Positions 1 to 8,669 of a stretch of 64,000 nt of DNA are shown here, piece after piece. The notes beneath the pieces are model-generated. The model saw only the letters and a list, made by a program, of their open reading frames with translations, was not told the origin of the DNA and did no database searches. A program made the position numbers and the translations under genes. The DNA lies in the NCBI RefSeq assembly GCF_023487995.1, contig NZ_JAMFKN010000001.1, positions 186,001 to 250,000 on the forward strand, written 5' to 3'. The stretch is from Thermohalobaculum sediminis (GTDB lineage Bacteria; Pseudomonadota; Alphaproteobacteria; Rhodobacterales; Rhodobacteraceae). How positions within the stretch are numbered: position 1 is the stretch's first letter; every line of letters begins with the position of its first letter.

Positions 1-405
1 GGCGAGGACATGGGCCAGCCCTATGTGCGCCGCGCGGTCGCCTGGCTGAAGGGGCGCCAGCGCGCCGATGGCGGCTGGGGCGAGGGGCTGGAGAGCTACG
101 AGGACTGGGGAGCTGGCTTTGCGCGCACCTCGACCGCCTCGCAGACGGCCTGGGCGCTTCTGGGACTGATGTCGGCCGGCGAGACCGAGAGCGACGCGGT
201 GACGCGCGGGATCGACTGGCTCGCCACCGCGCCGCATGACGAGGACGGGCCGCGCTGGCAGGAGGCGCACTGGACCGGAACAGGATTTCCCAAAGTTTTC
301 TATTTGAAGTATCATGGTTACGCGGCCTTCTTCCCGCTTTGGGCGATGGGCCGCTACGAGAACGTCATGGCCTCGAACGACCGAGAGGTGCGCTGGGGCA
401 TCTGA
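1..405 (+). CDS. shc: Squalene-hopene cyclase, C-terminal end (partial)
   Basis: This is the last 134 codons of squalene-hopene cyclase (HpnF/Shc), the membrane-associated enzyme that cyclises squalene to hopene or hopanol. The gene enters from the left edge already in frame, so the first in-frame ATG at 10 is not a start. The sequence shows QW-type repeats (GGWGE; TASQTAWALLGLM) and the family's C-terminal signature GTGFPKVFYLKYHGY followed by FFPLWAMGRYE. The catalytic DXDD region lies upstream and is not visible. The downstream gene is hpnG, in the same direction after a 99-base gap, as in many hopanoid clusters. Identification is firm because the C-terminal signature is very specific. Confidence 0.95.
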   Translation, partial: GEDMGQPYVRRAVAWLKGRQRADGGWGEGLESYEDWGAGFARTSTASQTAWALLGLMSAGETESDAVTRGIDWLATAPHDEDGPRWQEAHWTGTGFPKVFYLKYHGYAAFFPLWAMGRYENVMASNDREVRWGI

Positions 406-504
406 GAGCCCCGCGATCCGGCCCACGACAACGGCCGGACACTTCGCGCGTGCCCCGCGGCCGGCGGCCGGGCGCGCCCTTCCCCGTCGTGGGGCGGGGC
501 GAGG

Positions 505-1200
505 GTGGGGGATGGCGCCTTGCAGAGCCGAATAGACCGAGCCGGGCCCGTGCTCGGCATCATCGCCGGCATGGAGAGCGAGCTTGCCGCGCTGGGCGGG
601 TTGCGCGCCGATGGCTGCCTCGCCACCGGCGTGTCGGGCGCGCGCCCCGATCAGGCCGAGCGCGAGGCGGTCCGGCTCGCTCGCATGGGCTGCCGGTTGC
701 TGGTGAGTTGGGGGGTCGCGGGCGGGCTGCATCCGCGCCTCGCGCCGGGCACGCTGATTCTGGGCACCGAGGTGGTCGAGGAGAACGGCACCCGCCACGC
801 GCTGGCGGTGCCGCCGCTGCCAGGCGTGCGGCGCGCGCGGCTGGTAGGTCTGGACCGTCCGGCGATGACCGCGCGCGACAAGGCGGCGCTGCATGCGGCG
901 AGCGGCGCCGACGCGGTTGACATGGAAAGCCACCGCATTGCCCGGGCGGGCGAGGCGGCGGGCGTCCCCGTGATGGCGCTGCGCGCGGTGGGCGACCCCG
1001 CGGCTCGCGCCCTGCCCCGGCTGGCCGCCCACGCGCTGGGCGCGGATGGTCGGCCTCGGCTTGCGCGCGTTCTGCTGGGCCTGCTGGCCGAGCCCTGGGC
1101 GCTGCCCGCGCTCATACGGCTCAAGGGCGACACCGACGCGGCGCTGGCGGCGCTGGCGGCGGTGGCGCGGCGGCTGCCGGGGCTGGCGGGCGAGCCGTGA
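505..1200 (+). CDS. hpnG: Hopanoid-associated phosphorylase HpnG
   Basis: The product belongs to the nucleoside phosphorylase superfamily. HpnG is known to release adenine from adenosylhopane, giving ribosylhopane or its phosphate, the step after HpnH in making the C35 side chain. Visible features are the N-terminal GIIAGMESE strand, the LVSWGVAGGL glycine loop, and the DMESHRIA segment, which matches the acidic/Met/Glu substrate pocket of MTA/SAH nucleosidases. The start is uncertain: GTG at 505 has no well-spaced Shine-Dalgarno. TTG at 520 follows a GGGGGA and GTG at 550 begins VLGIIAG, so either could be the true start. Its position next to shc and the divergent hpnH supports the role. Confidence 0.88.
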   Translation: MGDGALQSRIDRAGPVLGIIAGMESELAALGGLRADGCLATGVSGARPDQAEREAVRLARMGCRLLVSWGVAGGLHPRLAPGTLILGTEVVEENGTRHALAVPPLPGVRRARLVGLDRPAMTARDKAALHAASGADAVDMESHRIARAGEAAGVPVMALRAVGDPAARALPRLAAHALGADGRPRLARVLLGLLAEPWALPALIRLKGDTDAALAALAAVARRLPGLAGEP

Positions 1201-1218
1201 GCCACGGCGCCCGCCGCG

Positions 1219-1503
1219 TCATGGCGCGCGCGGCAGCGTCACCCCGGTGTCGACCGGGTTGACCGCGCCCAGCTGGCGGCGGTCGTCGTCCGTCCAGGCG
1301 GCGATCAGCACGAGGCGGGGATCGCCCGGCTCCTGATCCATCTCGACCGGATCGACGAACACCAGAAGCCCGTTCTGGTCCACGTAGAAGGTGTGCTCGC
1401 CGAAGGCCTGCTCAAGCTGCGCGACCGCGGGGTGCTGCGGGTCCACGGGGGATGCACCAATGGCCTCGCGGGTGGCCGCGATCTGCTCGTCCGTCAGTTT
1501 CAT
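1219..1503 (-). CDS. Conserved-looking hypothetical protein, 94 aa
   Basis: I do not recognise a family. The 94-residue protein is acidic and soluble, with no signal peptide or membrane segment. It begins with a short helix (MKLTDEQIAATREAIGAS) followed by alternating strands containing the motif FVDPVEMD. The frame stays open upstream to 1620, but the ATG at 1503 is chosen because the protein composition becomes normal there. Upstream residues are Arg/Pro-rich like non-coding sequence, and a weak ACGAGA lies before the ATG. It converges on hpnG with only 18 bases between stops, and reads away from the methyltransferase gene at 1765. A link to hopanoids is only positional. Confidence 0.55.
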   Translation of the reverse strand: MKLTDEQIAATREAIGASPVDPQHPAVAQLEQAFGEHTFYVDQNGLLVFVDPVEMDQEPGDPRLVLIAAWTDDDRRQLGAVNPVDTGVTLPRAP

Positions 1504-1764
1504 GGCAGTCTCGTCGCGTTCTGGTTCGGGCCGGCCCGGCCGTCGGGTCAAAGGGCTGCCCATCTGAGGTATGAACTGTGACGACGCCCTCAGCGTCTCA
1601 GCGATCACGGCCCGGCGCAACCCCCCGGGAGCGCTTTACGAGGCCGTGCCGGCAGGAAATCCGCGAGCGCCGCGCCACTTGCTCCGGCGGCGGCGCTTTG
1701 CAAAGGTCGGCGGCCCGACGGGATCTGCCCCGCCGGGCGCGCAGGCCAGAGGGGTGAGGCAAGG

Positions 1765-2910
1765 ATGGCGGAATCTGAATCGGCCGCACTGTCGGCGATC
1801 TTGTCCGCCGCGCGCAAAGGTCGCTCGCGGGAGCTGGGCACGCTTGCGGCGCGGCTCCGTGACAGCGATCCCTTCGCGTGGTCGGCGCTGCGGGACGCGC
1901 TGGAGAGTGCCGCCGAGGCGTCCGGCGGCGGCCTCGTCGGTGCAGCACGGCGCTGGGCGGGCGCCGCCCGCGGCCCGCAGGCCGCGCGCGGCGTCATCGA
2001 GGCACGGATCGCCTCGCTCGGCCACTGGCGCCGCGAGGGGAACGAGACCATCGCCGCGATCGTGTCGGGGACGATCGACCCGGTCGCAATCAAGCCTCAC
2101 GTCCGCCATGCCGCCGAGGACTACGACCGCTTCTACCGCGAGCAGGACCGCGATGCCCGGCCCCGCGCCGCAGCCCGCGCCGCGCACGCGGGCGAAGTGC
2201 CCGACGCGCGCCGCCCAGTCTGCCGGCCCGAGCGGATCGGCGCGAACCTGAACCATTCGCTGCGCAAGGGCCTTGCCACGCGGCTGGTCGAGCTGGTGTT
2301 CGGCTATGTCGAGGCGCTGGAGGCGCCGGACGAGGTGGCCTGGCTCGACATCGCCTGCGGAACCGGCCAGATCGCGAACGCGACCGACCCCACGCGCTAC
2401 GGGGCGCGGGGCTGGAGCATCACAGGCGCCGATCTCCAGACCTCGCGGATTTCAGACGCGCGGGTGCGGGCTGCGCGGGGCCGGCGGTTCGAGGTCGCCG
2501 ACGCCTTCGACCTGCTGGCCGCCAAGGCCGCGGCGGGCGAGCGCTTCCACATCGTCTCGATGTTCGAGTTCCTCGAGCATCTCGAGGACCCGCTGGCGCT
2601 GTTGCGCCGGGTGGCGGCCTTCGGGCCCAGCTTCGTGGTCGCGGGCTCGCCGCTCGCGCAGAAGCTCGAACGCCCCGACGACCGCGCGCCCGACCGCTCG
2701 CATCTGTGGAGCTTCAGCCGCGAGGCCTGGGAGCAGATGTTCCGCGCCGCCGGGCTCGAGCCCGTCATCTCGTCCGAGACGCGGGTCGGCAGCTATGTCG
2801 GCGGGCTCGACTGGCTGAGCATGGTGAGCGGGCCGAAATCGTTGCTCGAATCGCGCCGGCAGAGCCTTCAGGCCGGGCGCCCTGCACAGGGAACCGACGC
2901 GGACGAATGA
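1765..2910 (+). CDS. Class I SAM-dependent methyltransferase of unknown substrate
   Basis: A 381-residue protein with a helical N-terminal third and a Rossmann-type methyltransferase domain from about residue 190. Motif I is WLDIACGTGQI. The acidic end of strand 2 is seen in ITGADLQ, and post-motif residues FEFLEHLEDPLALLRRV resemble Methyltransf_11/23 proteins. The tail HLWSFSREAWEQMFRAAG is typical of small-molecule or lipid methyltransferases. A ribosome binding site (GTGAGGCAAGG) sits just before the ATG. The gene lies between hpnG and hpnH, converging on hpnH with 16 bases between stops. That setting makes a polar-lipid or hopanoid side-chain substrate possible, but nothing in the sequence proves it. 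Confidence 0.8.
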   Translation: MAESESAALSAILSAARKGRSRELGTLAARLRDSDPFAWSALRDALESAAEASGGGLVGAARRWAGAARGPQAARGVIEARIASLGHWRREGNETIAAIVSGTIDPVAIKPHVRHAAEDYDRFYREQDRDARPRAAARAAHAGEVPDARRPVCRPERIGANLNHSLRKGLATRLVELVFGYVEALEAPDEVAWLDIACGTGQIANATDPTRYGARGWSITGADLQTSRISDARVRAARGRRFEVADAFDLLAAKAAAGERFHIVSMFEFLEHLEDPLALLRRVAAFGPSFVVAGSPLAQKLERPDDRAPDRSHLWSFSREAWEQMFRAAGLEPVISSETRVGSYVGGLDWLSMVSGPKSLLESRRQSLQAGRPAQGTDADE

Positions 2911-2926
2911 GCGCGCGCGGGCGCGC

Positions 2927-4057
2927 TCATTCCGCCGCGATCTTGTCGCCGCGCAGCTTCGCCATCTCCTCGGACACGATGCGCTCGTGGTGCTCCTCGG
3001 CCGGGCGGGCCTTCGAGAGGTCGATCTCGGGCGCGAAGCCGCCTTCGGTCCTGAGCCCGGTGAAGGCGAGCTTCAGCATCTTCAGCGGGTTCGAGAAGGC
3101 TACGTTCGCCGCCGTCGGCTCGTAGCCGCAATGCGCCATGCAGTCGGCGCATTTCTCGTAATTGCCAGTGCCGTACTTCTCCCACTCGGTGGTTTCCATA
3201 AGTTCGGCATAGGTCTTCGCATAGCCCTCGCCCAGCAGGTAGCAGGGCTTCTGCCAGCCGAACACGTTGCGCGTCGGCATCCCCCAGGGGGTGCACAGCA
3301 TCTCCTGGTTGCCAAGCAGGAAGTCGAGGAAGATCGGCGAGTGGCTGAGGTTCCACTTCGAGCCGCGCGTCTTGCCGATGCGCCACACGTCGCGGAAGAA
3401 CTCCTTCGTGCGCCGGCGGTTCAGGAAATGCGCCTGGTCGGGCGCGCGCTCGTAGGCGAAGCCTGGGCTGATCGAGATGCCGACACCCATCTTGGTGCAG
3501 TAGTCGAGGTAGTCGGCCAGTTCCTCGGCCGGATAGCCCTCGAAGATCGTGGCGTTGACGTTGACGCGGAAGCCCTTGTCCTGCGCCGCCTTGATGGCCT
3601 TCACGGCCTTCTCGAACACGCCCCTTTGGTCGACGGCCTTGTCGTGATGCTCCTTGAGCCCGTCGAGATGGACCGAGAAGAACAGGTAAGGGCTGGGCTC
3701 GAACAGGTGCAGCTTCTTCTCGAGCAGCAGCGCGTTCGTGCAGAGCGAGACATAGAACCTCCGCTCGACCAAGCCCTTCACGATCTGTTCGATCTCTCGG
3801 TGGATCAGCGGCTCGCCGCCCGGGATCGCGACCATCGGCGCGCCGCATTCCTCGGCCGCCTGCCAGCATTCCTCGGGGCTGAGGCGGCGGTTCAGGATCA
3901 GGTCGGGATAGTCGATCTTGCCGCAGCCCGAACAGGCCAGGTTGCAGCGGAACAGCGGCTCGAGCATCAGCACCAGCGGATAGCGCCGGTTGCCCCTGAG
4001 CTTCTGGCCCAGGATGTAGCCTGCGACGCGCGCCTGCTGGCGAAGGGGGATGGACAC
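2927..4057 (-). CDS. hpnH: Adenosyl-hopene transferase HpnH (radical SAM)
   Basis: HpnH attaches the 5'-deoxyadenosyl radical to hopene (diploptene), making adenosylhopane, the first committed step to extended C35 hopanoids. The radical-SAM cluster motif is CNLACSGC with cysteines at residues 38, 42 and 45. The SAM-binding GGEP is seen in AIPGGEPLIH, and a C-terminal Cys-rich segment (KCADCMAHCGYEPTAA) matches the SPASM-like tail of this family. The full length of 376 residues is normal for HpnH. It is the last gene of a leftward block, 19 bases after ispH, so co-transcription with ispH is likely. Substrate is assigned from family knowledge and the shc/hpnG neighbours. Confidence 0.95.
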   Translation of the reverse strand: MSIPLRQQARVAGYILGQKLRGNRRYPLVLMLEPLFRCNLACSGCGKIDYPDLILNRRLSPEECWQAAEECGAPMVAIPGGEPLIHREIEQIVKGLVERRFYVSLCTNALLLEKKLHLFEPSPYLFFSVHLDGLKEHHDKAVDQRGVFEKAVKAIKAAQDKGFRVNVNATIFEGYPAEELADYLDYCTKMGVGISISPGFAYERAPDQAHFLNRRRTKEFFRDVWRIGKTRGSKWNLSHSPIFLDFLLGNQEMLCTPWGMPTRNVFGWQKPCYLLGEGYAKTYAELMETTEWEKYGTGNYEKCADCMAHCGYEPTAANVAFSNPLKMLKLAFTGLRTEGGFAPEIDLSKARPAEEHHERIVSEEMAKLRGDKIAAE

Positions 4058-4076
4058 GTCTCTCTCCTCGTCTGCC

Positions 4077-5054
4077 TCAGCCGGCGGCGGTCATGCGCGG
4101 GCGTGCCGCGTCGAGTTCGCGCGGCAGGCGAAAGACCACGTCCTCGCGCGTGCCGCCCGCCGCTTCAATCACAAGATGGCGCCATGCCGCAAGACGTCCA
4201 AGGGTCTCCTGCACGAGCACCTCGGGCGCCGAGGCGCCGGCGCTGACACCCACCGCCGCCACGCCGTCGAGCCAGGCGGGATCGAGCGCGTCCGGCGAGG
4301 GCACCAGATGCGCCGGCACGCCCTGCGCCCGCGCGATCTCGACCAGCCGGTTCGAGTTCGACGAGTTCGGCGCGCCGACGACCAGCACCAGGTCGACCCG
4401 GCCGCAGATGTCGATCACCGCCTGCTGGCGGTTCTGCGTGGCGTAGCAGATGTCGCGCGTGTCCTGCCCCTGCGCCTGCGGCCAGCGCGCGAGGATCGCG
4501 GCGACGATGCCCCGGGTGTCGATCACCGAGAGCGTCGTCTGCGTCACATAGGCCACGCGCTCGGCCGGCCCGAAGGGCAGTCCGGCCACGCCGGCCACGT
4601 CGGCCACGACATGCACCTCGGCCGGGATCTGGCCCAGCGTGCCCACCACCTCGGGGTGGCCGGCATGGCCGATCAGCACGACGCGGAAGCCCGCCTCGGC
4701 ATAGCGGCGCCCCTCGGCATGGACCTTGGCGACCAGCGGGCAGGTCGCGTCGATCACCTCGAGCCCGCGCGAGGCGGCCTCGTCCTCGACCCGGCGTGCC
4801 ACGCCATGGGCGCTGAAGATCGTCAGCGCGCCCGCGGGCACCTGGTCGAGTTCCTCGACGAAGACCGCCCCCTTGGCGCGGAGATCGTCGCAGACGCGCG
4901 CGTTGTGGACGATCTCGTGCCGGACATAGACAGGTGCGCCATAGAGCGCGAGGGCGCGCTCGACGGTCTCGATCGCCCGCTCGACGCCTGCGCAAAACCC
5001 GCGCGGATTTGCAAGCACGACCCGAAGCGGTGACCGCCCCTCGACACCCTCCAT
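4077..5054 (-). CDS. ispH: 4-hydroxy-3-methylbut-2-enyl diphosphate reductase IspH
   Basis: IspH (LytB) catalyses the last MEP-pathway step, reducing HMBPP to IPP and DMAPP with a [4Fe-4S] cluster in the cytoplasm. The three cluster cysteines are visible: NPRGFCAGV (C21), DATCPL (C105) and DICYATQNRQ (C203). The substrate-binding serine/asparagine stretch GAPNSSNSNRL is also present. The ATG at 5054 is chosen over an upstream in-frame start at 5171 because GGAGA precedes it at good spacing and the family's N-terminus begins just before the first cysteine. It lies 19 bases upstream of hpnH in the same direction, so precursor supply and hopanoid tailoring are probably co-expressed. A second ispH elsewhere in the genome is possible. 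Confidence 0.95.
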   Translation of the reverse strand: MEGVEGRSPLRVVLANPRGFCAGVERAIETVERALALYGAPVYVRHEIVHNARVCDDLRAKGAVFVEELDQVPAGALTIFSAHGVARRVEDEAASRGLEVIDATCPLVAKVHAEGRRYAEAGFRVVLIGHAGHPEVVGTLGQIPAEVHVVADVAGVAGLPFGPAERVAYVTQTTLSVIDTRGIVAAILARWPQAQGQDTRDICYATQNRQQAVIDICGRVDLVLVVGAPNSSNSNRLVEIARAQGVPAHLVPSPDALDPAWLDGVAAVGVSAGASAPEVLVQETLGRLAAWRHLVIEAAGGTREDVVFRLPRELDAARPRMTAAG

Positions 5055-5255
5055 GCCTCGTCTCCGTTCTTCGACGGTTATCGGCCGCGATGTGGCCTTT
5101 CGCCTGTGCGTCCCGGAAGGATCGGGATGGCGGTTGCCGAAAGCAACCCCCTTCGACGGGCCATGCCGCATCGCAGCGCGTTTCTCAGCAAGTTGTGACA
5201 GTCCGGTCGCGCAAATGCGACGACCGGCGGCCGTCGCGCCTTGTCGGCGCGCCCC

Positions 5256-5858
5256 TCACACCGAGTTCGCGCGCATGTGGGCGAGAAGCCCGTCGGGCCC
5301 GCTCTTGTCCAGGATCGCCGCAAACTCGTCGCGCTTGAGGATGAGGAACGAGGCGCCGCCGACCATCACGTCGATCACAAGATGGCCGCGCTCGCCGAAG
5401 TCGCGCACCCGCCAGTCGACCGGCAGCGTGCCGCCATTGGCGCGCGGGATCGCGGCGCGCACCAGCATGTCGCGCCGGGCCGGGCGGACCTCGAGGATCT
5501 CGGGCTTTGCCTCCAGCCCCTTGCCGAACTGCTTGCGGTAGAGATCGGCGAGGAAGCCCGGAAGCAAGGCGCGGAACTCTGCCGTCTGGGCCTCGGACAG
5601 GGCCGTGGCGCGCTCGCCCAAGAGGAACTTCTCCCACACGTCGAAGGCAAATGCGGCGTCGATCGTCTGGCGCAGGGCGGCGAGGCGCTCGGCCTCGGGG
5701 CGCGCGGTGTCGGCGAGCGCGCCATGGGCGCCCTCGACCAGCCGCTCGGCCACGGCGCGCGAGGCGTCGGCATCTGCATCGGCGCGCGCGGTCGCCACGG
5801 CGGCGACGGCAAGGCAGAGGGCGGCAAGGGCGGCAAGCAGCGGGCGGGCAAGGGGCAT
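5256..5858 (-). CDS. hpnM: HpnM, MlaC-family periplasmic lipid-transfer protein
   Basis: A 200-residue protein with a cleavable signal peptide (LLAALAALCLAVAAVATARA) followed by an MlaC/Ttg2D-type fold: FDVWEKFLLG, FLADLYRKQFG, DWRVRDFGERGHLVIDVMVGG and FAAILDKSGPDGLLAHM. HpnM members of the family are found beside hpnN and are thought to carry lipids, probably hopanoids, across the periplasm. The ATG at 5858 follows GGAGAG. The same frame stays open for thousands of bases upstream antisense-like through hpnN, but the signal peptide fixes the start. It sits 68 bases after hpnN in the same direction and 201 bases before ispH. Confidence 0.85.
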   Translation of the reverse strand: MPLARPLLAALAALCLAVAAVATARADADADASRAVAERLVEGAHGALADTARPEAERLAALRQTIDAAFAFDVWEKFLLGERATALSEAQTAEFRALLPGFLADLYRKQFGKGLEAKPEILEVRPARRDMLVRAAIPRANGGTLPVDWRVRDFGERGHLVIDVMVGGASFLILKRDEFAAILDKSGPDGLLAHMRANSV

Positions 5859-5926
5859 CGGCGTCTCTCCGGCAATGGGCTCTTGCCGTTCAACGTAAGG
5901 CGCCCGGCGCTCCGGTGCGAGGGGCT

Positions 5927-8482
5927 TCAGCGGCGGCCCAGCCGCACCAGCCAGGGCGTGAGCGCGAAGATCATCGCGATCGACGCCGTCATCGCGATGC
6001 TGAGCATCAGCCCCATGCTCGCCGTGCCGCGATGGTCCGACAGCGCGAGCGTGCCGAAGGCCGCGATGGTGGTCAGCGCGCTCGCCAGCACCGCGCGCGG
6101 CGTCGAGGTGCTGGAAACCGCGCCCACGTTCTCGGTCCGCAGCGCCAGGTGGATGCCGGCATCGACGCCCACCCCGATCATCAGCGGCAGCACGATGACG
6201 TTGGCATAGTTGAACGGGATATCGAGCGCCGCGCTCGCCGCCATAGTGATCGCTCCGGCGAGGGCGAGCGGCAGCACAATCGCCGCCACCAGCCGCGCGC
6301 GGCGCAGCATCGCGGCCGCGAGCAGCAGCGTGCCGCCCAGCGCCAATGCGGCCGCCTGCGCCATCGCCGCCGCCACCGCGCTCGACGCGCCCTCGATCTG
6401 CGCGGGCGGCCCGCCGGCCTCGGGGGCGACCGCGGCCACCGCGGCGACGAAGGCCGCGCGCGCGGCGGGGTCGGTCATGTCGCCTTCGGGCGCGATCTCG
6501 ACGCGCAGGCGCCCGTCCGGCGCGCGGAAGCGCGCGACCAGCGCGGCGGGCAGATCGGCGGCGGTGAACTCGCCGATCTCGAGCTGTGCCGCGAGGCGTG
6601 CGGTCAGCGCCGGGAAGAATCGGAACAGCGCCTCGCCCAGCGCCGCCTCGCGCGCCGGGGTGGCCCGCGCCCGCCAGGCGTCGAGCGCGACGGCGAGCGC
6701 CCTGCCCTCGGGGGTGCCGAGTGCGGCGAGCCGGGCCGAGAGCGCGCCGGGCGCGGGAGCCGCCAGCGCGATCGCCTCGCCCTCGACCGCGAATTGCAGC
6801 GAGGGCCAGGCGAGGTCGACGAGCTCGAGCTTCTCGGCCTGCGCGTGCGGCACCAGATCGCCCAGCCAGACTGCCGAGCGGACCTCGGGCAGCGCCTCGA
6901 GCGCCTCGGCCGCCGCACCCGCCGCGGCCTCGTCGCCGGCGAGCAGGCCGAGCCTGAGCGGCGCGAGTGCCGGGTCGCCGGTCAGCCAGTGATAGACGGC
7001 GACCGATGGCGCCGCGGGGTCGCGCAAGCTCATCGGATCGGCATCGAAGCGCGCGCCCGGCGCGAGCGCCAGCGACCCCAGCCCGAGCCCGAGCGCCGCG
7101 ACCGTCATGAGCCCGGCCGCGCGGCGCGGCAGAACCGGCAGGGGCAGCCGGCCACGGCCGCGCGCAAGGCTGGGCCGCAGCGCCACCGCCGCCGGCACCA
7201 CCGTCAGCGCCGAGAACAGCGCGATCATCACCCCGGCCCCGCCGATCAGCCCAAGCTGACCCATGCCGACGAAATCGGTGCCCATGAACGCGAGGAAGGC
7301 CACGGCGGTCGTCAGCGCCGACAGCGCCAGCGCCCCCCCGATCTCGCGCCCCGAATGGTCGAGCGCGCCCGCGGCCGACAGGCCATGCGAGGCGTCCTCG
7401 TCGAGATGGGTCATCAGGTGGATCGCGAAGTCGATGCCGAGCCCGACCATCAGCACGACGAAGGCGATCGAGATCAGGTTGAGCGCGCCCACCGCCAGCG
7501 CCGCGAACCCAGCGGTCAGCACCAGCGTCACGACCACCGAGCCGAGCGCGAGCCCGACGCGCCAGACCCGCCCGACCGCGAGGAACAGAACCCCGGCCAC
7601 CAGCAGGATCGACAGCGCGAACGAGGCGCCGAGCCGGGCGGTCACGCTCTCCAGCTCCTCGGCGCGCAGCACCGGGTCGCCGGTGATGCCGATCTGGACC
7701 AGCGCCCGCAGCGCGGGATCGAGGGCCGCGACCTCGGCGCGCACCGCCTCGATCGCGGGCTTGGCCGGGCTGAGCCGCGTGTAGTCGAAGCGCGGCTCGG
7801 CCGTCACGAGGCGCGTGAGCGGCGCGTCGCGCGAGCGGTCGGAGAAGGCCGACTGCCAGTCGAGCGGACGCACGCGCCCACTTCGCTCGGCGTCCAGCAC
7901 CGCCGCGGCCTCGGCGAGGAAGGGGCCGAGCGCGCCCGGGTCGATGGCCGCGCGCGAGGCCAGCGTCACCGCCTCGCCCAGCGCGGCGAAGAAGCCATCC
8001 ACGCTGGGGTCGGCGCGCAGGGCCGCGATCAGGTTCGACGCCTGCGACAGCCGGGTGAGCCGCGCGTCGAGCGTCGCGAGGTCGTCGTAGAGCAGGCCGT
8101 GCGAGACGAGGAATGGGTCGGCCGAGGGCGCGAACACCCGCTCGATCACGTCGGTGCGGCGCGCGAGGGCGCCTGCGAGCGCGGCGGTCGCGGCCTCGGC
8201 CGCGTCGGCGTGGTCCGAGCGCACGACCACGACGATGGTGTTCCGGGTCGCCGGGAACGCCTCGGCCAGCGCCTGCGCCCGGGCCTGAAAGGGCAGTTCG
8301 GCCGCCAGCATCCGGCTCGAATCGGTGTCCACCCTCAGCCCGGATGCCGCCACGAGCGAAAGCGCGAGCAGAATCGCGAGTCCCGCGAGCGCCCGGCCCG
8401 GCGCGCGCGCCACAAGGCGCATCCACGCCGCGACCGCGCGCCCGGCCGCCGCCTCGAGATTCGGGCCGTGTCCGTTCTGCAC
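5927..8482 (-). CDS. hpnN: HpnN, RND-family hopanoid transporter
   Basis: HpnN is an inner-membrane RND permease (MMPL-like) required for moving hopanoids from the cytoplasmic to the outer membrane. The 851-residue protein has a first membrane segment near residue 30 (ALAGLAILLALSLVAASGL), a large periplasmic domain, then a block of five or six helices (LSILLVAGVLFLAVG; GIDFAIHLMTHLDED). This organisation is repeated in the C-terminal half (LPLMIGVGVDAGIHLALR), the two-fold symmetry expected for RND proteins. GTG at 8482 is chosen because AAGGGGG lies seven bases upstream. The frame remains open to 8695, but that extension is Arg/Cys-rich and overlaps the divergent mlaA promoter. It probably leads an hpnN-hpnM-ispH-hpnH transcript. 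Confidence 0.9.
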   Translation of the reverse strand: MQNGHGPNLEAAAGRAVAAWMRLVARAPGRALAGLAILLALSLVAASGLRVDTDSSRMLAAELPFQARAQALAEAFPATRNTIVVVVRSDHADAAEAATAALAGALARRTDVIERVFAPSADPFLVSHGLLYDDLATLDARLTRLSQASNLIAALRADPSVDGFFAALGEAVTLASRAAIDPGALGPFLAEAAAVLDAERSGRVRPLDWQSAFSDRSRDAPLTRLVTAEPRFDYTRLSPAKPAIEAVRAEVAALDPALRALVQIGITGDPVLRAEELESVTARLGASFALSILLVAGVLFLAVGRVWRVGLALGSVVVTLVLTAGFAALAVGALNLISIAFVVLMVGLGIDFAIHLMTHLDEDASHGLSAAGALDHSGREIGGALALSALTTAVAFLAFMGTDFVGMGQLGLIGGAGVMIALFSALTVVPAAVALRPSLARGRGRLPLPVLPRRAAGLMTVAALGLGLGSLALAPGARFDADPMSLRDPAAPSVAVYHWLTGDPALAPLRLGLLAGDEAAAGAAAEALEALPEVRSAVWLGDLVPHAQAEKLELVDLAWPSLQFAVEGEAIALAAPAPGALSARLAALGTPEGRALAVALDAWRARATPAREAALGEALFRFFPALTARLAAQLEIGEFTAADLPAALVARFRAPDGRLRVEIAPEGDMTDPAARAAFVAAVAAVAPEAGGPPAQIEGASSAVAAAMAQAAALALGGTLLLAAAMLRRARLVAAIVLPLALAGAITMAASAALDIPFNYANVIVLPLMIGVGVDAGIHLALRTENVGAVSSTSTPRAVLASALTTIAAFGTLALSDHRGTASMGLMLSIAMTASIAMIFALTPWLVRLGRR

Positions 8483-8669
8483 CGCGTGCCCCCTTGTCGC
8501 TGTTTTGATCCGCGCCCCCGGGCCGCGGCGCTTGAGATGGTTCCGGGCGCAGGCTAGCTTAGCCACGCCTCCGCCCGCCGTGTAGGGCTGGCTTGCCGTC
8601 GCGCACGATTTCCGGCAGTTTGTAAACAGGTTGAAGCATCGGCTGCAAGCCGCTGACAAGGAAGGCCCG

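Noticed and set aside
5859-8426. Upstream in-frame extension of hpnM to over 1000 codons
   Set aside because: The hpnM signal peptide and ribosome binding site fix the start at 5858; the extension is a different frame of hpnN.
5507-8557. A 1016-codon plus-strand open frame opposite hpnM and hpnN
   Set aside because: Very high Arg/Gln content, no domain, and both strands cannot plausibly code here.
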